Shown one piece after another: positions 20,445-32,269 of a stretch of DNA of 64,000 bases; positions within the stretch are counted from its first letter, which is position 1; each line of letters starts with the position of its first letter. This DNA comes from Hemerocallis citrina. Lineage: Eukaryota > Streptophyta > Magnoliopsida > Asparagales > Asphodelaceae. Location of the stretch: the NCBI GenBank assembly GCA_017893485.1, contig CM030360.1, positions 16,787,971 through 16,851,970 of the forward strand, read 5' to 3'. A program made the translations under genes and the position numbers. The notes under the pieces are model-generated. The model was not told the origin of the DNA. It did no database searches and was given only the letters and a program-made list of their open reading frames with translations.

Positions 20445-23297
20445 GTGCTTGCCATCCGTAACCCACCAAGCCTCGCTTGAAGGTGATATAGCTTCAAGTC
20501 CTTCTCGACAACTATTTCTATGAGTAGTGCACACTCTCCGATACTATCTTTCGTTACTTTCGGAGATAGTGGCAAGTTGATCAGACGATTGGAATACAAG
20601 AGTGCTAACTCACAATCCCTCTCAACGAACACCGATTTAAGGCGAATAGACTCCAACCATTCCTCATCTGACTGAACACGCAAACGGTCGACTGCCAACT
20701 CCGTTATGCACAGTCACTTGCGAAGGTGCTCTACCTCGTCACTACAAGGTTTTTCACAGGATCCCGCGATCATCTGTCAACAATCCCAAAAACATGGTCA
20801 AACAAAGGAACAAAATACTAGGTGTCACGAACAAGCATCGCTTCAAAGCACATCAACACAACACGAAAAGTGTTAACCAATCTAGAAGATAGTTTTTTAA
20901 ACACTAAAAGGAAGATACATGAATGCAGTGGCCAGTCCACAATTAGTCATCACAAAAAGTAAACTACAAGTCCCAAACAAAAAATCAAGAACAACCTGAA
21001 AGATAAAGGACGTATCAAGGTGAATCAAGCACCCACCTGCTTTGGTGCCACTATGGACAAGGAACCCCCAACTGCGCCCTTTCCTTTGTCCTTCTTCCTA
21101 GAGCCACTCCTCGCGCCACCCGTAGGAGTGCTGATCCCACTATCCTCCTTCCTGTCTGTATCCAGGGGCTCACCAGGTCGAAGGGTCACATGGTAGCCTT
21201 TCCCGTCGAAATTGGGAATGCGCTCCACCACATGTGAGATCGCTAAGGCATAAGACTTCAACATCACCCCTTGCAACTTAGATTTGCACTCTGTGTGAAA
21301 CTTAGCCACCTCGACCTTCCCCTCCGAACCCGCATCAGTGCAGGCCTTCTCTAACTCCAGCAGAAGATCGGTGTTCTTCTTCTCTAATGCCCTCTCTCTC
21401 TCTCCTTGGATGCCCCCAGCTCAACACGCATCTCCTTTTTACCCACTACCAACGCCTCCAACTCGAGGCGCATTTCCTCCTTCCTTGCTGTCAACGCCTC
21501 TAACTCTAGGCGTGCCTCCTTTTCTTTCTTCTTCATCCCTTCCAACTCTGCCTTGGACTCCTTGACGGCCTTCTTCTTATCCTTCTCGGCACGAGACATA
21601 CGGGCCCTCATGCTTTTCTTCTCAGCCACATAAAAGTCCACCAAATGCCCGAATTGGCTCATCGCCTGAAGTAAGAAGAAAGTGGTTAAAACATAACGAT
21701 ACAAGGAGGTAAAGGACAAGCTATGCAACAAATGGGACTAGATAATACCGTCACATGAGCCTTTGCTATCTCCAAGACCGATCTCTCGGGGGGCTCCATC
21801 TTCAACCTCTCCCTATCAAAATGAGTAGGGATGTGGCGACAGGCCTCAAGGCAAGTAGCGGAATTCCCCAAGAAGTTTTCCTGGGCTTTCACGTTCCAGT
21901 CGGGGGTGTAGACCATGTCCCCTTGATTAGCAAGTACCACAGCAGCCGTAGCAGGTAGTGGGACTGACGCGGCACTAGCCACGACTGCAACTAAGGAAGA
22001 ACCTGCCTCAACAGCAAGTGGTACCCCTACGGGGGGCTCAGTCTGTGCAACGGGAGCCAGGGGTGGTAAGTCCTAGGAAGAAGGAGGATGCATCGCCGAC
22101 CTCTTTCGCTTCTTCGGCTCTTCCTCCCTCTTATTCCGTAGCGCATCCACGTTTGCAAAAATGTCCTTGAAATCCATGTCCGTCTTACCTGCAAGATGAA
22201 ACACGGAGTAGTCAGAAACTGTAAGAATAAATGAAAACAATAGAGACATGGATAAAAGAACTAGAAATCAACAAAGGCATGGACAGCATAGCTTGAAAAC
22301 GATAACAGCAAAATCGTACTAGGAGCGGCCGGTCCAAGTCCGCCTTCAAAGAGAACTTCATTGGTAATATCTTGCCACGACAACACCTTCAATCCTAGAA
22401 GCGCATCACTAAGGCCCTTCTCCTCCAAGTTCATTATCGGCTCTGCTCGCACCGCCAAGAGAATCGTTCTCCTCCAAGTAGTGGGAATCCCCCACGGGTC
22501 GGCACTGCTAATGACGAAAAACTTCTCCTTCCAACATCTTGTCGATCGTGGAGCGTCGATCAACCCCCTTTTCTCACGAGGATTAAGGTACCAATGCTCC
22601 TCTATCTTGCTGAGTTGAACAAGTTTAATGTGACGTCTGAACACCGCGAGACTCAGCTCCGCTCCGAGCTGGCGGCACTACAAGACGAAACCGACAATAT
22701 GCCTCCAGTTGTTCGGCATCAGCTGAACCGGACACAGCCAATACCAGTTGAGCACATTTTTAACGAAGGGGTGGAGGGGCAGGCGAAGCCCCGCGAAGAA
22801 AGTATCACATGAAAAGAAACAATATTCCTCCGACATGGCATAACACGCCCTAACTCCAGGACATGGCAGGAGTAGGCTGTACTTGTAAGGAATGCCAAAG
22901 CATGTTCTCATCACGAAAATCTCATCGCATGTAAGAATGGTGGCGGTATGATTAGTCTCAGTAGTATGGACGGGCTCAGGCTCGTAGTATTCCATGCCGC
23001 TCCTAAGGAACTGTTGATCTACTACCGAGTACTCTCTAATCAATTCTGGAACAAGGAAAAATGGGGTCTTGAGCATACACCCTATCTCTCTCAAGTTCAA
23101 TGATCGTTTCCACAATGGTGGAACGAGCAGCCACACCACGCACACTCTTCTCTCTGGGAAAGTGATCGAGCATAACACCCTCTTCTCCATCTAGACCGAC
23201 TGATCTAGTATAAGCATAGAATAACAGAATGCTAGACATGATAAACAGCGGTCGCAAGAATGTTACCTAGCCAAAGTGGTAGAAACTCCGAACCAAC
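20445..23297 (-). pseudogene. Antisense multi-exon gene of Tat-2, PF04195-like ('putative gypsy type transposon' protein)
   Basis: Minus-strand pieces join through GT-AG introns. Exon 1 runs about 23210-22320; it contains PREKSVRGVAARSTIVE, LKTPFFLVPELIREY, LRLPLHPFVKNVLNWY and WKEKFFVISSADPWG, the signature of the plant PF04195 family. Intron 22319-22189. Exon 22188-21749 has a basic NLS-like PKKRKR. Intron 21748-21666. Exon 21665-21037 is a long coiled coil (repeated K/E and ARLELEAL units), then a GS/K-rich tail. Intron 21036-20774. The last exon, 20773-20445, is cut by LTR-M. Defects: frameshift near 23088, TAG near 22681, TAG near 22075, a frameshift in a GA run at 21393-21407, and TGA near 20719. 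It is antisense to the Tat-2 LTR, as described for extra ORFs of Tat-lineage elements. Its molecular function is unknown. Confidence 0.75.
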
Positions 23298-26200
23298 TAT
23301 AGTCGCCCGGATCCCCGTTACCAGACATTTGTGACACAACCAGAATCTTTTCCTTCAAATGCATCTCAACACAGTAATAAAACGGAAATTTAAAACTTTT
23401 TATAGCCAAATAAAATCATTACATCATTAATTACATCATTATCTTGTTCTTGAACAAGGAATACAAATTACATTAAAGTATTACAAATACTATTTTGTAA
23501 CAGCTACCGCCTGCCACCCACAACGGTGGTCAACTGCTCTCTACTGGAAACTCTACCGAGCGGTCATGCTGCTTCCCTGAGATGCACCCTGTAGCTCGAA
23601 TCTTCCTCCGTGCTACTTTGATATCCCTGCACCTACTCAAATGGTAGACATGTACACTGCCGCTCCACTTGAATGCCCTTCTTGTCTTTAGTCCTCCTGC
23701 ACTCGCGACCTGGTATCCAGCACCTAATTGAGTTGGCACGTCAGTACATATACTGAAGCAATGCTGATAAGAAAACAACGATCTCCAACTAGCAATCACA
23801 ACCAGCCTTTGATGAAAACATAAAAGTGCATCCTAATTTCCTAGTGTCAGTGTATGCCATGACCTGAAGTCTAATGCATAGTGCACAAGGTACAGAAAAA
23901 TAGATGCACTTAGTCTAATGTTAGCAAGACTTTGGACATGCATGCATCTCATACTACATACGCTCCAAATCAAGTCGTCTTCTCCAGTTTCAGGTTTTTG
24001 AACCCTCACCATGCAATACATTCTACTATTGTACTCAACCTATTCTTGATAGATACAGCGTGGCTGGTGAATCCTGCAGTTATTACTGCTAATCACAGTG
24101 GTGTCCCTGTTTGCCACTAGTGCCCCAATCTGGTCTGGATCACACCAAATGTCGTGACAATCTTATAGATACACAACCACATATCTATGGCACCGAATAT
24201 CCATGGGACAGTAGCCTCATGGTCCGTTCGTGTCCACCCAACATAAGAACATGATGGCCTCATGGATCTAATCCCCTTACACGACAGGAACCCTCCCATT
24301 CTTACCACGGTTGTTCAGGAACCAACAGTGCGAGATATGCACCGCAGCATGTATTCCTAATGAATGAAAGAGACAACCCTGGTTAACACCTTCTAGTGCT
24401 GGCTCTTAGAACGAGTCGGATTATAGGGAGTCACCCCTCACATCAACTCGGTCTTCGAGCGAAAGGTAAAGAAATATAATCTGAAATAACAATGGTTTCT
24501 AAAACATGTGAGTTTGTCAAATCATGCATAGTGTCTAACGAATGATTGAGCCCAACAGTTCTGTAAAAAATAACTAAATCACGGCGAACCCATATTCATC
24601 GATTACCAACACCTCTGTAGGTCTTCGACCTAAGATCTTTGGCCCGCGACCCTCAGTGAGCAGTACAACGATGCCCAATGGAGTGCCTCATACCCGGCAA
24701 TGGAGCTGAAACACTCACAATTTATTTATATCCAGTTATTGACAGACCTAGGAATCAACACATTCAAGATGAGGCAGATAACCTAGCCTATCAACCCCAA
24801 ACACGGCGATCCGATCTCCACCGGCCGCCACAACCTCCGTCTCAGGTCTCATCTAGTATCCCGGCCCGCAGTCAACCTTCCTTCGGTAAACGATCTGACG
24901 GCGCACAAGAAGATCTTTATTTCTCGAGGTGAAAATGAATCATTCACAATACTTGCCGACTGGGTTGATAGTCCTAGGGTATCACAACCTAGACTAGCTC
25001 CAAGCTATACTAGCTACGAGCCCACATGCAACAAATCGACCATATAGCTATTCTCCCAACTTACTCATGTGTCCACCATGATTACAAGGCACAAGAATCT
25101 TATCTAAGTCCCAAGTGAAGTGCTTAATAGGGATAATCACTTAAACATTTTAGAAACTCAAATCAACTCCTGGTCATATTCCTGTAGCATGTAGAAAATT
25201 TCATAATTTGTGCTACACTTATTGGAATCCAACAAAATTAGACTTTCTAGAAAGGTGGGAACCTCCACTACAATTTCCTAGTTGACAACTCTCTCAAATT
25301 TCTTATAGAACTCAAGTTTCCTGATTTCAAACACATGCTTAAAATCGACAAAGACAGCAGGTTGTTGAAAATTGTAACATTCATAACTTTCAAAACACAA
25401 CTTGGAATTACATGATATTACCCATTCGGGAAAGCTAAGACCCTATACTACAAGTCTGTAGTTAACTATTTCTTCAAATTCAGCAATGTAGAAGCTAAAC
25501 AATCTCTATATGTTCTCAGCTGTACATTCTTCCAAACAATTGCTGCATCTTGCCATTATCATAAAAACTTGCTCACTTATCGGAATTACTCAATTTTGGA
25601 TTCTATAGAAATATGGGAATATCTAAGAAAACTTCCTTATTGAACACATCCACAGATTCATCCATTAAGACACTGTAAAATTCCAATTTCTATCAGTATA
25701 CACACAGGAAATGAGTTTCCTTTACAAAAACCAAATCCTTCAATTAAGACTGGTTCTGCCCCAATCTAAAAAAAATCATAACTTTCAAATCACAAACTGG
25801 AATTGCATGATTCAAGAAGTTTTGGAAAGTTACGACTCTCTACTATAATTCTCTAGTTGATTATTCTTCCAAATTCTCAACACATAAATCCAGAATTTCA
25901 CAACTTCTCTGACTACTCAAAAGCTGAACTAAACTGAACATACAGTACTCAAAAGTCAATATCAATTCAACCACAAGTCCAATACATATGAAATTTTAGA
26001 TTCAGTAACTAGATATATACAAGAGAAATAACCAAAAATTTTAGCTCATAATTCCTTATAAATTAAGAGATATGAATTTTCAAACAATAGATCAATTTCA
26101 GTCATTCTCAAACACATACAGCAGCTATGTCCTTCTCGCTGCGTTGTTTTCAATTGATCGAATGAAGCACCAAATGTTCTCCAACAATTCTCAAATTTGG

Positions 26201-27692
26201 CACACTAATAGTAGACATATACAAGATGCTACATTTCAAATTTCATCACAAAATTCCTTACCAACTGAGAGTTATGAATTTTTAAAGTTCAACTTTCACT
26301 CTCAACAGCAGCAGATTTACCGTTGACCCGGTTGAACAAATAAATACATTACAAATAGCAAATAAATTTCAGAAATTCTGAAATTTGGAATACAAGTTGT
26401 TAACATATACATCTAACTTTTCCTTTCATGTTCCAACTCAAAATTACTTATAGATATTGAGTTATGAATTTTTACACTCGACTTAGTTTACCCAAAAAAA
26501 CTACAGATTTCCCCCGTTTACTGATTTCAGAAATTTAATTTGTAAACCCTTCAAATAAACTCCGAAAATTCTGAAATAATTCTAGCTTGCTCCTAACATC
26601 ATCATCATTGTTCAGTAAAAATTTGGTATCGAAATTCCATCGTATCATCAAATAACAAAAATCTCTATCATAACTAGTTCTTAAGCTCTATTTGCAAGAT
26701 TCTCATTCTACACCGACTCTACTATCTCAACTTAACAATAAAAATATTCTCAAGATTAAACTATCATTCAAGCATTAAAACAAACATCACAAGCATTATA
26801 TCTTCACAAATAAAATTAAACATAATAATGTTTGGAGAACACCCACAAGATGAAGAAATCCTCAAGCTTCTTGCTAGCTAGCTCCTCTCCTCCTCTCAAT
26901 TTCTTCTTCTCCTTCAAAACTTAAAGAACCCATAAGAAAATATTAAAACCCCTCTTCTTTCCTTCTTTTCTCATCTCAAGAATAAAATAGTAGAAGAAGA
27001 TGGAGAGTAGAAGAAGTAGAAGGAGATGGAGGTGGAGATTTTGGGTGAAAAATGAGATGAAGATGGGATTTGGATTTTCGGCCATGGGGATGGGTTTGGC
27101 TGCCGAAATTGGGAAGGGAGGAGAGAGGAATAGGTCGGTGGGGAAGAGGGAAAAGAAATGGGGTGTGTGTGTCTCTTCTACATATATATATATAGATATA
27201 TATATACCCATAATTTTCTTAAATATACATACATACACTCTAATGTATATATTGACAATTCACTTCAACCCAATTCAACTTAAATAAGTATACATACAAA
27301 TATATATACATATAAATATATACATATACATATACATGTAGAATGCATACAAGTATCCATACATATATATCATATACAATTCAGTCAAAATATACACACA
27401 CATATATATACATGTTTTATAAATAAAATACTTATTTTTAGAATATAAGAATATATTTTATAAAAATACTATTTGTCCCAAAGATTGTCTCGTTAGAACA
27501 ATCAGAACAATACACACAATTTAATTGAGAAGATATCTCGAATATACCTCATCGGGTTCAGAATAACTAATATATGTGAAATTTCTCAATTAAAATCAAT
27601 TATTATTAGAAAAATACACAATCACGTGCGATTCTCAACTGTGCACGGATTATGATGCAAAATAGCTATATGCTATTTTGCGGGGTATTACA
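23298..27692 (-). mobile_element. Solo LTR of a minus-strand Gypsy family (4395 bp, TSD CCAAC)
   Basis: On the minus strand it starts TGTAATACCCCGC (27692) and ends GATCCGGGCGACTATA (23298). It is flanked by a perfect 5-bp duplication CCAAC (23293-23297 and 27693-27697). It is homologous over its length to the LTR at 58932-63214 (for example TTTTCCTTC, GCATCTCAACACAGTAATAA and CTTGTTCTTGAACAAGGAAT near the left end; GCAAAATA hairpin at the right end). There is no internal domain on either side, so it is a solo LTR left by recombination. Inside are a TATA-rich start (about 27181-27205), a CT-rich leader and a GTGGGT donor-like site (26841-26846). It splits the antisense gene's leader from its coding exons. 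Confidence 0.92.
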
Positions 27693-27697
27693 CCAAC

Positions 27698-27857
27698 AGC
27701 TGAAGCTAGCACCTTCGTCGAGCACCAGAGAAGCCACCAAGCACCACTGATGAAACACCGCGATTTCTAGAGAGAGAAGCTCTCAAAATTTTCAGGAGAG
27801 AGAAAGTGAAGGTGGTAAATGAAGGAGGGAAGATGGAATCAATCCCTATTTATAAGA
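27698..27857 (-). promoter_or_regulatory. Promoter and 5' leader of the antisense PF04195-like gene
   Basis: The TATA box TATAAATA is at 27847-27854 on the minus strand. It is followed by a CT-rich leader (CACTTTCTCTCTCC, GCTTCTCTCTCTAG) that runs into the solo LTR at 27697. The arrangement mirrors 291-500 at the left edge, supporting a shared antisense-promoter design in this Tat family. Confidence 0.6.
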
Positions 27858-28734
27858 CCCTAGGGATTAAATCGCCACATGGCAGGATCTAAGCCCTCCA
27901 CAAGAATCAACGGTCAGATCACACCACCTCGGGTCCAATAAGAACAGTAACTTGTCAAACAGACAGTCAGTCAGTAACGCGAACGATCGTCACAATGTTC
28001 GATCAATAAAAGAAACAATACAAAGGAGTGAAAAATCGCACAAACACTTGGTGGATGTCGTGGGATGGGTAATTTCATAAACACTTGATGAACGTGATCG
28101 GGTGAGAAATTTCACAAACACTTGATGAACGTGATGGGGTGAGAAATTTCACAAACACTTTGTGGGCGCCATATTCACCACTAATAGAAGAAAACCCATC
28201 GCTAATCAGGATTCCTTGTGACAAAACCTACCAACCCCGCGGAGTCTCCAAGCCCGTTCAAACTCTCTCCACCAAAATCAACCAAGATATCTAAGAGACA
28301 ATCAACTCCAAAAAATCCAAGCACACTAGTGCTCCTACCTCGATGTGAGAAAGAAATCTACCGAAGACAACTCAACTCCAAACGAGGCGAGCATCTAGCG
28401 AGATCAAGACTTCAAAAATCTCCACAAAAGCTCCAAAGAGTTGCAAAAATGAAAAAATCCCAAGCAAATGCACTCAGAGTGATATGGTATGAAAAATCCC
28501 ATGCAAATGCACTCAGAGGTGCTATGGTATAAGAGGGTCGCCAAACGGGTCGGATTTACAACCCAAATCCACAAGAAAAACAAACAGAATCAAGAAGGGG
28601 TATAAACGAGTTGGATCCAAAGTAACAAACCCGAAACCCGCTTCGCTTCTCCTCCTCCATCTTCTTCTTCTTTCTCAAATTTGGGTGCCAAAAACCCTCT
28701 CCAAATGAGCTCGCCCTTCACAGCTCCGACGTCG
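27858..28734. other. Upstream region of the antisense gene / U3 side of the Tat-2 LTR
   Basis: No gene is seen. It holds three tandem copies (about 50 bp each, 28030-28165) with the core GAAATTTCACAAACACTTGATG, shown here only as GAAATTTCACAAACACTT, and a second tandem duplication at about 28448-28530 (CAAATGCACTCAGAG). The LTR start of Tat-2 should lie here, but I cannot place it. Confidence 0.5.
28030..28165. repeat. Three tandem copies of a ~50-bp unit
   Basis: Units share GGGTGAGAAATTTCACAAAC and ACTTGATGAACGTGAT with few mismatches. The third copy is truncated before GTGGGCGCC. Confidence 0.75.
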
Positions 28735-29180
28735 TGTAATACCCCGATTTTCCTAATATATAAAGATTATTTATTTCTCTTTCTATGGTATGCTTGGCGA
28801 CTTGTGGCTATTATTTTTCCATGATGAATAAAGTAATATTTTCTTTAAAAGCCCAAATGTTAACTTGTTTATATTTATTTTTGGCCCAATAAGTTTTAGC
28901 CCATAAACTTAACCTCTTATTTCATAACTTACCTGTGTAGCATCTTTCTTTTATATTCCGGGTATTTGATATGCTAATTATAGGGTGTAGTTGTGTGTAC
29001 ACGTGCACTCCATGTACACGTGCACAAGGCACAACCCTTGGCCGGATGGGAAGCTAGGAGTGTAGATCATGGGTGGTTACTTTTGGGATGTGGGTAGTTT
29101 CTTAACTCCCGAATTGATCTCAACCTTTGATTCTCCAACTCCCCAATTGATCTCAGCCCTCCATTTCACCTATATTTTAG

Positions 29181-29188
29181 TATAAATA
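29181..29188 (+). promoter_or_regulatory. TATA box of Gypsy-2
   Basis: TATAAATA, followed by a C-rich start region (CCCCCCTTC). It is repeated in the 3' LTR at 37226-37233. Confidence 0.75.
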
Positions 29189-29378
29189 CCCCCCTTCTAA
29201 TCCCTATCTTTTTACACTAAAATTTTCCTAAGTTTTCAAGAGAGTATTTGTGAGTTGTGTGGGAGCTTTTCTGTGGAGGCAAGCAGCATTGCTGGAGATT
29301 TCGGTGTGGAGCAAAGGAACAAGAAGTGCTGTGTTGTTGAAGGACTTTGCGGGATTTCGGTTTATTTCTTCATACAAG

Positions 29379-29384
29379 GTGGGT
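29379..29384 (+). other. Putative leader splice donor of Gypsy-2
   Basis: ATACAAG|GTGGGT lies about 170 nt after the presumed start site. The surrounding GTGGGTGTTTCTC is conserved in two diverged minus-strand LTRs (26841-26846 and 62245-62250). Acceptors immediately before ORF0 (31692) and gag (32266) would give introns of about 2.3 and 2.9 kb that remove the primer-binding site. This is inferred from sequence only. Confidence 0.45.
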
Positions 29385-29514
29385 GTTTCTCAGGACTTCT
29401 AATGTAGGAATAATGCTACAATGGTTATGATTGATATTATGTTATAAAAGTGATTTGAATGCGGTAGAAATTGCTTGAATACGCTACTAATATTGAAAAC
29501 GAGACTGTCGGTAC

Positions 29515-30275
29515 AGTCGGCTGCCATGTGAGTCAGTCGACTGGTACGAGACATTATTTTGCATGATTGTAGTGTTAAACGTTTGTATAAATGAACATGA
29601 TGGTATGAATACTATTTGTATGGTTTCCCTATGACACATATGATGGAGGAAAGGTAAATGAATAAAAAGAGCTAATGGTAGTTAATAATCTGAAATTGTC
29701 GAAGCAGTCGACTGATAGTGTGTTAAGTCGACTGGTACTTCAACCTGACTGTGACTGTTGGGTAGTTTCATAAATTGAGATATTTTCATCATGTGGACCC
29801 AGTTGATGACTTGGGATTTACGTCTTTATTGTTGTAAGGAATTATGAGCATATGTGAATGCATGTTTAAAGTATTTCCCTAACGGAAAGAGCATGTTAGT
29901 AATTTGAAGATCCATGTTGTAGTGTCACTGAATGATAAGAAACCTTGTCTGTGGAACATGAACTTATGTATACTGTTTGATTGACATCATGATGAAATGC
30001 ACGTAAGAACTGTAAATGATCTATTGAAATTGGATCTGCCCAGTCGACCGATTGCGTGTAGCAAGTCGACTGATCTGGACATAGAATTATGCTGTTGAAA
30101 TTGCTAAGACAGACGACTGAGGTGTAAACAGTCGACTGTCGTGTGACTAATATTGTGAACTTGAAAGTTGCGGGACAGGCGACTGGTAGTATACACAGTC
30201 GACTATCCCGAGCCTTTTGATAACCCTGTATATGACTGTATAAGTCGACTGGTGTTCTTCCAGGGCGACTGTACA
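29515..30275. repeat. Paired AGTCGACTG palindromes in the Gypsy-2 LTR
   Basis: Six pairs lie near 29515/29542, 29705/29724, 30041/30062, 30113/30131, 30177/30197 and 30243/30267. Each pair is spaced about 18-27 bp; one member often carries a single change (AGTCGGCTG, GGCGACTG, GACGACTG). The 3' LTR repeats the set at +8045. Motif and parts of the spacers recur in the Copia element. Confidence 0.85.
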
Positions 30276-31527
30276 GAAAGGACTTTTGACATATTTGAAT
30301 TCATGTTATTTTGCTGTTGGTAATTGTGAACTATATGATTATAGTTAATGGATTCTGTTTATGACTGCATAAATTGTGAAATTGAATCATAGATGAGAAA
30401 TGGAAGATTAAATGAAATTATGAAATGTGAAATCATGAGACTTTAAAATGAATGATGAGCTGATGGTGCTCAATTGGATATTGTGAATTTGAAATTGAAC
30501 GAAAGAGTAGCTAAGTCTCCCCGGCAGCGAATGAAATGATATTGAGAATTAGACCAGGTTGGTCAAGTGAAATGAAATGATAAGTCCGGTTGATGGAGAG
30601 GCTAACTCTAGAGCTTGATTTTATTCATGATTCTAATATAACTTAAATGCATAGTGTGGAGGTGATGAAGGTGAGAGAAAAACATGAGCATGAGAGCTAG
30701 GGTACGGTGCGGGTGTGTGAGCCGCAGAATGCATGCTTGATGTGTCAAGACATGGCGCGGGCACAACTCAGTAATGATCGGACTCTAGTCACGCTTGTGG
30801 GATGTTTTGGTGACTACAAGAGGAGTGTGTTCAGGGAGGAGGCTGAATTGTCGCAGAATGCATGCTTGACGAGTCAAGACATGGCGCGAAATTCTACTCC
30901 AGGGGCCAGGATACATGCTTGTACTCATAGATTCATCTAGGATACTCATTGGAATTACAGAAGTAGAATAAGTCATGGCGGGGGATTGAACCCTACAAAA
31001 GAATGAAGATCGTTTAAGAGGCTTGCCCTCGAACTTATGTAGTATGGGATGCATAGAATTCGAACAAGTGTGCATTAGTGTCATGTGAAAATTTAATAAA
31101 TGCATTAAGGATTAAGTGCACAATCACGACACGACATCTCTAAAAGTTTCCTTTTGATTTTACATGCTTAATATGAACAAGATTGTTGATTTGTTAAGAA
31201 ATGAGATTCATTATACTGTTTCTGGCATAGAGAGGATGGCCATGTATAATTATCGTCGGTTGAATAAACTGACGTACCCACAGTATTTTATGCAGGATAT
31301 AATTACATGTGAGAGGAATGGATGCATAAAGAGTTCATTATGTTGTTGTTCATTTATGTAAATATTGTATATTTTGCTTCCGCTGTGTAAATTCAAATGT
31401 AATATGTTGTAAACTCTGGTGCAAAAGAAAAGTTTTAAATTTCCTTGTAAAATTGTATGTGAAGGAAGCGAAAAGATCCTGTAGAACATCTCGAATTCAG
31501 TAATTTGGGATTCGGGGCGTTACAGAG

Positions 31528-31541
31528 TGGTATCAGAGCCA
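31528..31541 (+). promoter_or_regulatory. Primer-binding site of Gypsy-2 (tRNA-iMet)
   Basis: TGGTATCAGAGCCA, three bases after the 5' LTR end, is a perfect match to the iMet 3'-end complement. Confidence 0.95.
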
Positions 31542-31692
31542 CGCTTTCTATGCTTTCACACTCGTACAAATTTATAAGGAACGACACCCTAGATGTGGAC
31601 ATTAGAGTGTGTGTTTGGATTTAGAGATTTAAATGTAAGTAACTTACATTTGTGTTGCTCTATGATTTATGCTTCTTCCTCTCTATTCTAAG

Positions 31693-32121
31693 ATGGCTGA
31701 TCACTTCGACCCTGCTGGAGGCGACGACTGGCACATTATTGAGAAAGAGTACCATCCTGGACAGGCTGATTCTGAGGACGAGTATCACCCCGGGCAAGCT
31801 GATTCTGATGATGAGGAGTACCCTGAATCTCGAGAGATCACCCCACCGCCGAACTCACCTGATGATTCTTCTTCTTCCGATGAAGAAAAGGGACCAGCTC
31901 TGGGTAGCGCTGTGGCTTCTCTGCAGAGGCAAGTGGATACCTTGAAGTACAGAGTTGGAGTTTTGGAGGCTCAGATGGAGAAGCGGAATGCTGACTATTC
32001 TGTTCTTAGCCATCGGATTTGGAAACTTGAGAAGAAAAAGAACCTAACCGATGTGCTGAAGGATGAGGTGGATGAACTGCAGGATGAACTTCGAGCAGCG
32101 AAGAGGACCCGTAGAGATTAG
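31693..32121 (+). CDS. ORF0 of Gypsy-2: acidic coiled-coil protein upstream of gag (142 aa)
   Basis: I do not recognise this protein. ATG at 31693 is chosen because it directly follows a polypyrimidine-AG acceptor (CCTCTCTATTCTAAG, ending 31692). The N-terminal half is very acidic and contains a direct repeat, EYHPGQADSEDEYHPGQADS, followed by a proline/serine stretch (about residues 50-65). The C-terminal half (about 75-140) is a predicted coiled coil with heptad leucines (VASLQRQVDTLKYRVGVLEA) and a basic end, AAKRTRRD. There is no membrane segment, no zinc finger and no protease motif. It ends 148 bp before the gag ATG. An ORF before gag is unusual for this lineage. It could be an accessory particle or RNA-binding protein, or a captured host fragment; the open frame in a young copy argues it is real. 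Confidence 0.65.
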   Translation: MADHFDPAGGDDWHIIEKEYHPGQADSEDEYHPGQADSDDEEYPESREITPPPNSPDDSSSSDEEKGPALGSAVASLQRQVDTLKYRVGVLEAQMEKRNADYSVLSHRIWKLEKKKNLTDVLKDEVDELQDELRAAKRTRRD

Positions 32122-32269
32122 ATTGTCCTAGTTTCCTTTCCTTTTTCTGTTCTGATGTTAAAATGTTTTTTTAAAATTCGAATGTATAAACTTTGAAATT
32201 CAATGAAATGAAAGTTGGTTTAAATTCTTGTTTTATACTTCGAATTTAATGGATCTTTTGCATCAGAAT

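Larger units (their letters stand above)
28735..31524 (+). repeat. Gypsy-2 5' LTR (2790 bp)
   Basis: It starts TGTAATACCCCGATTTTCC and ends GGGGCGTTACA. TATA box at 29181-29188; a leader of about 170 nt to a donor-like CAAG|GTGGGT (29379); then a region with six spaced pairs of the palindrome AGTCGACTG (29515-30275). Small ORFs inside (for example 30707-30940, 31164-31361) occur in both LTRs only because the copies are young; I do not regard them as genes. Confidence 0.95.

Noticed and set aside
22594..22812. Plus-strand ORF with MLLYLAELNKF start
   Set aside because: It is a shadow of the antisense PF04195-like exon, which has a recognisable domain on the other strand.
30707..31361. Small ORFs inside the Gypsy-2 LTR, repeated at 38752-39406
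   Set aside because: They are duplicated only because they sit in the two near-identical LTRs; there are no domains and they overlap in both strands.
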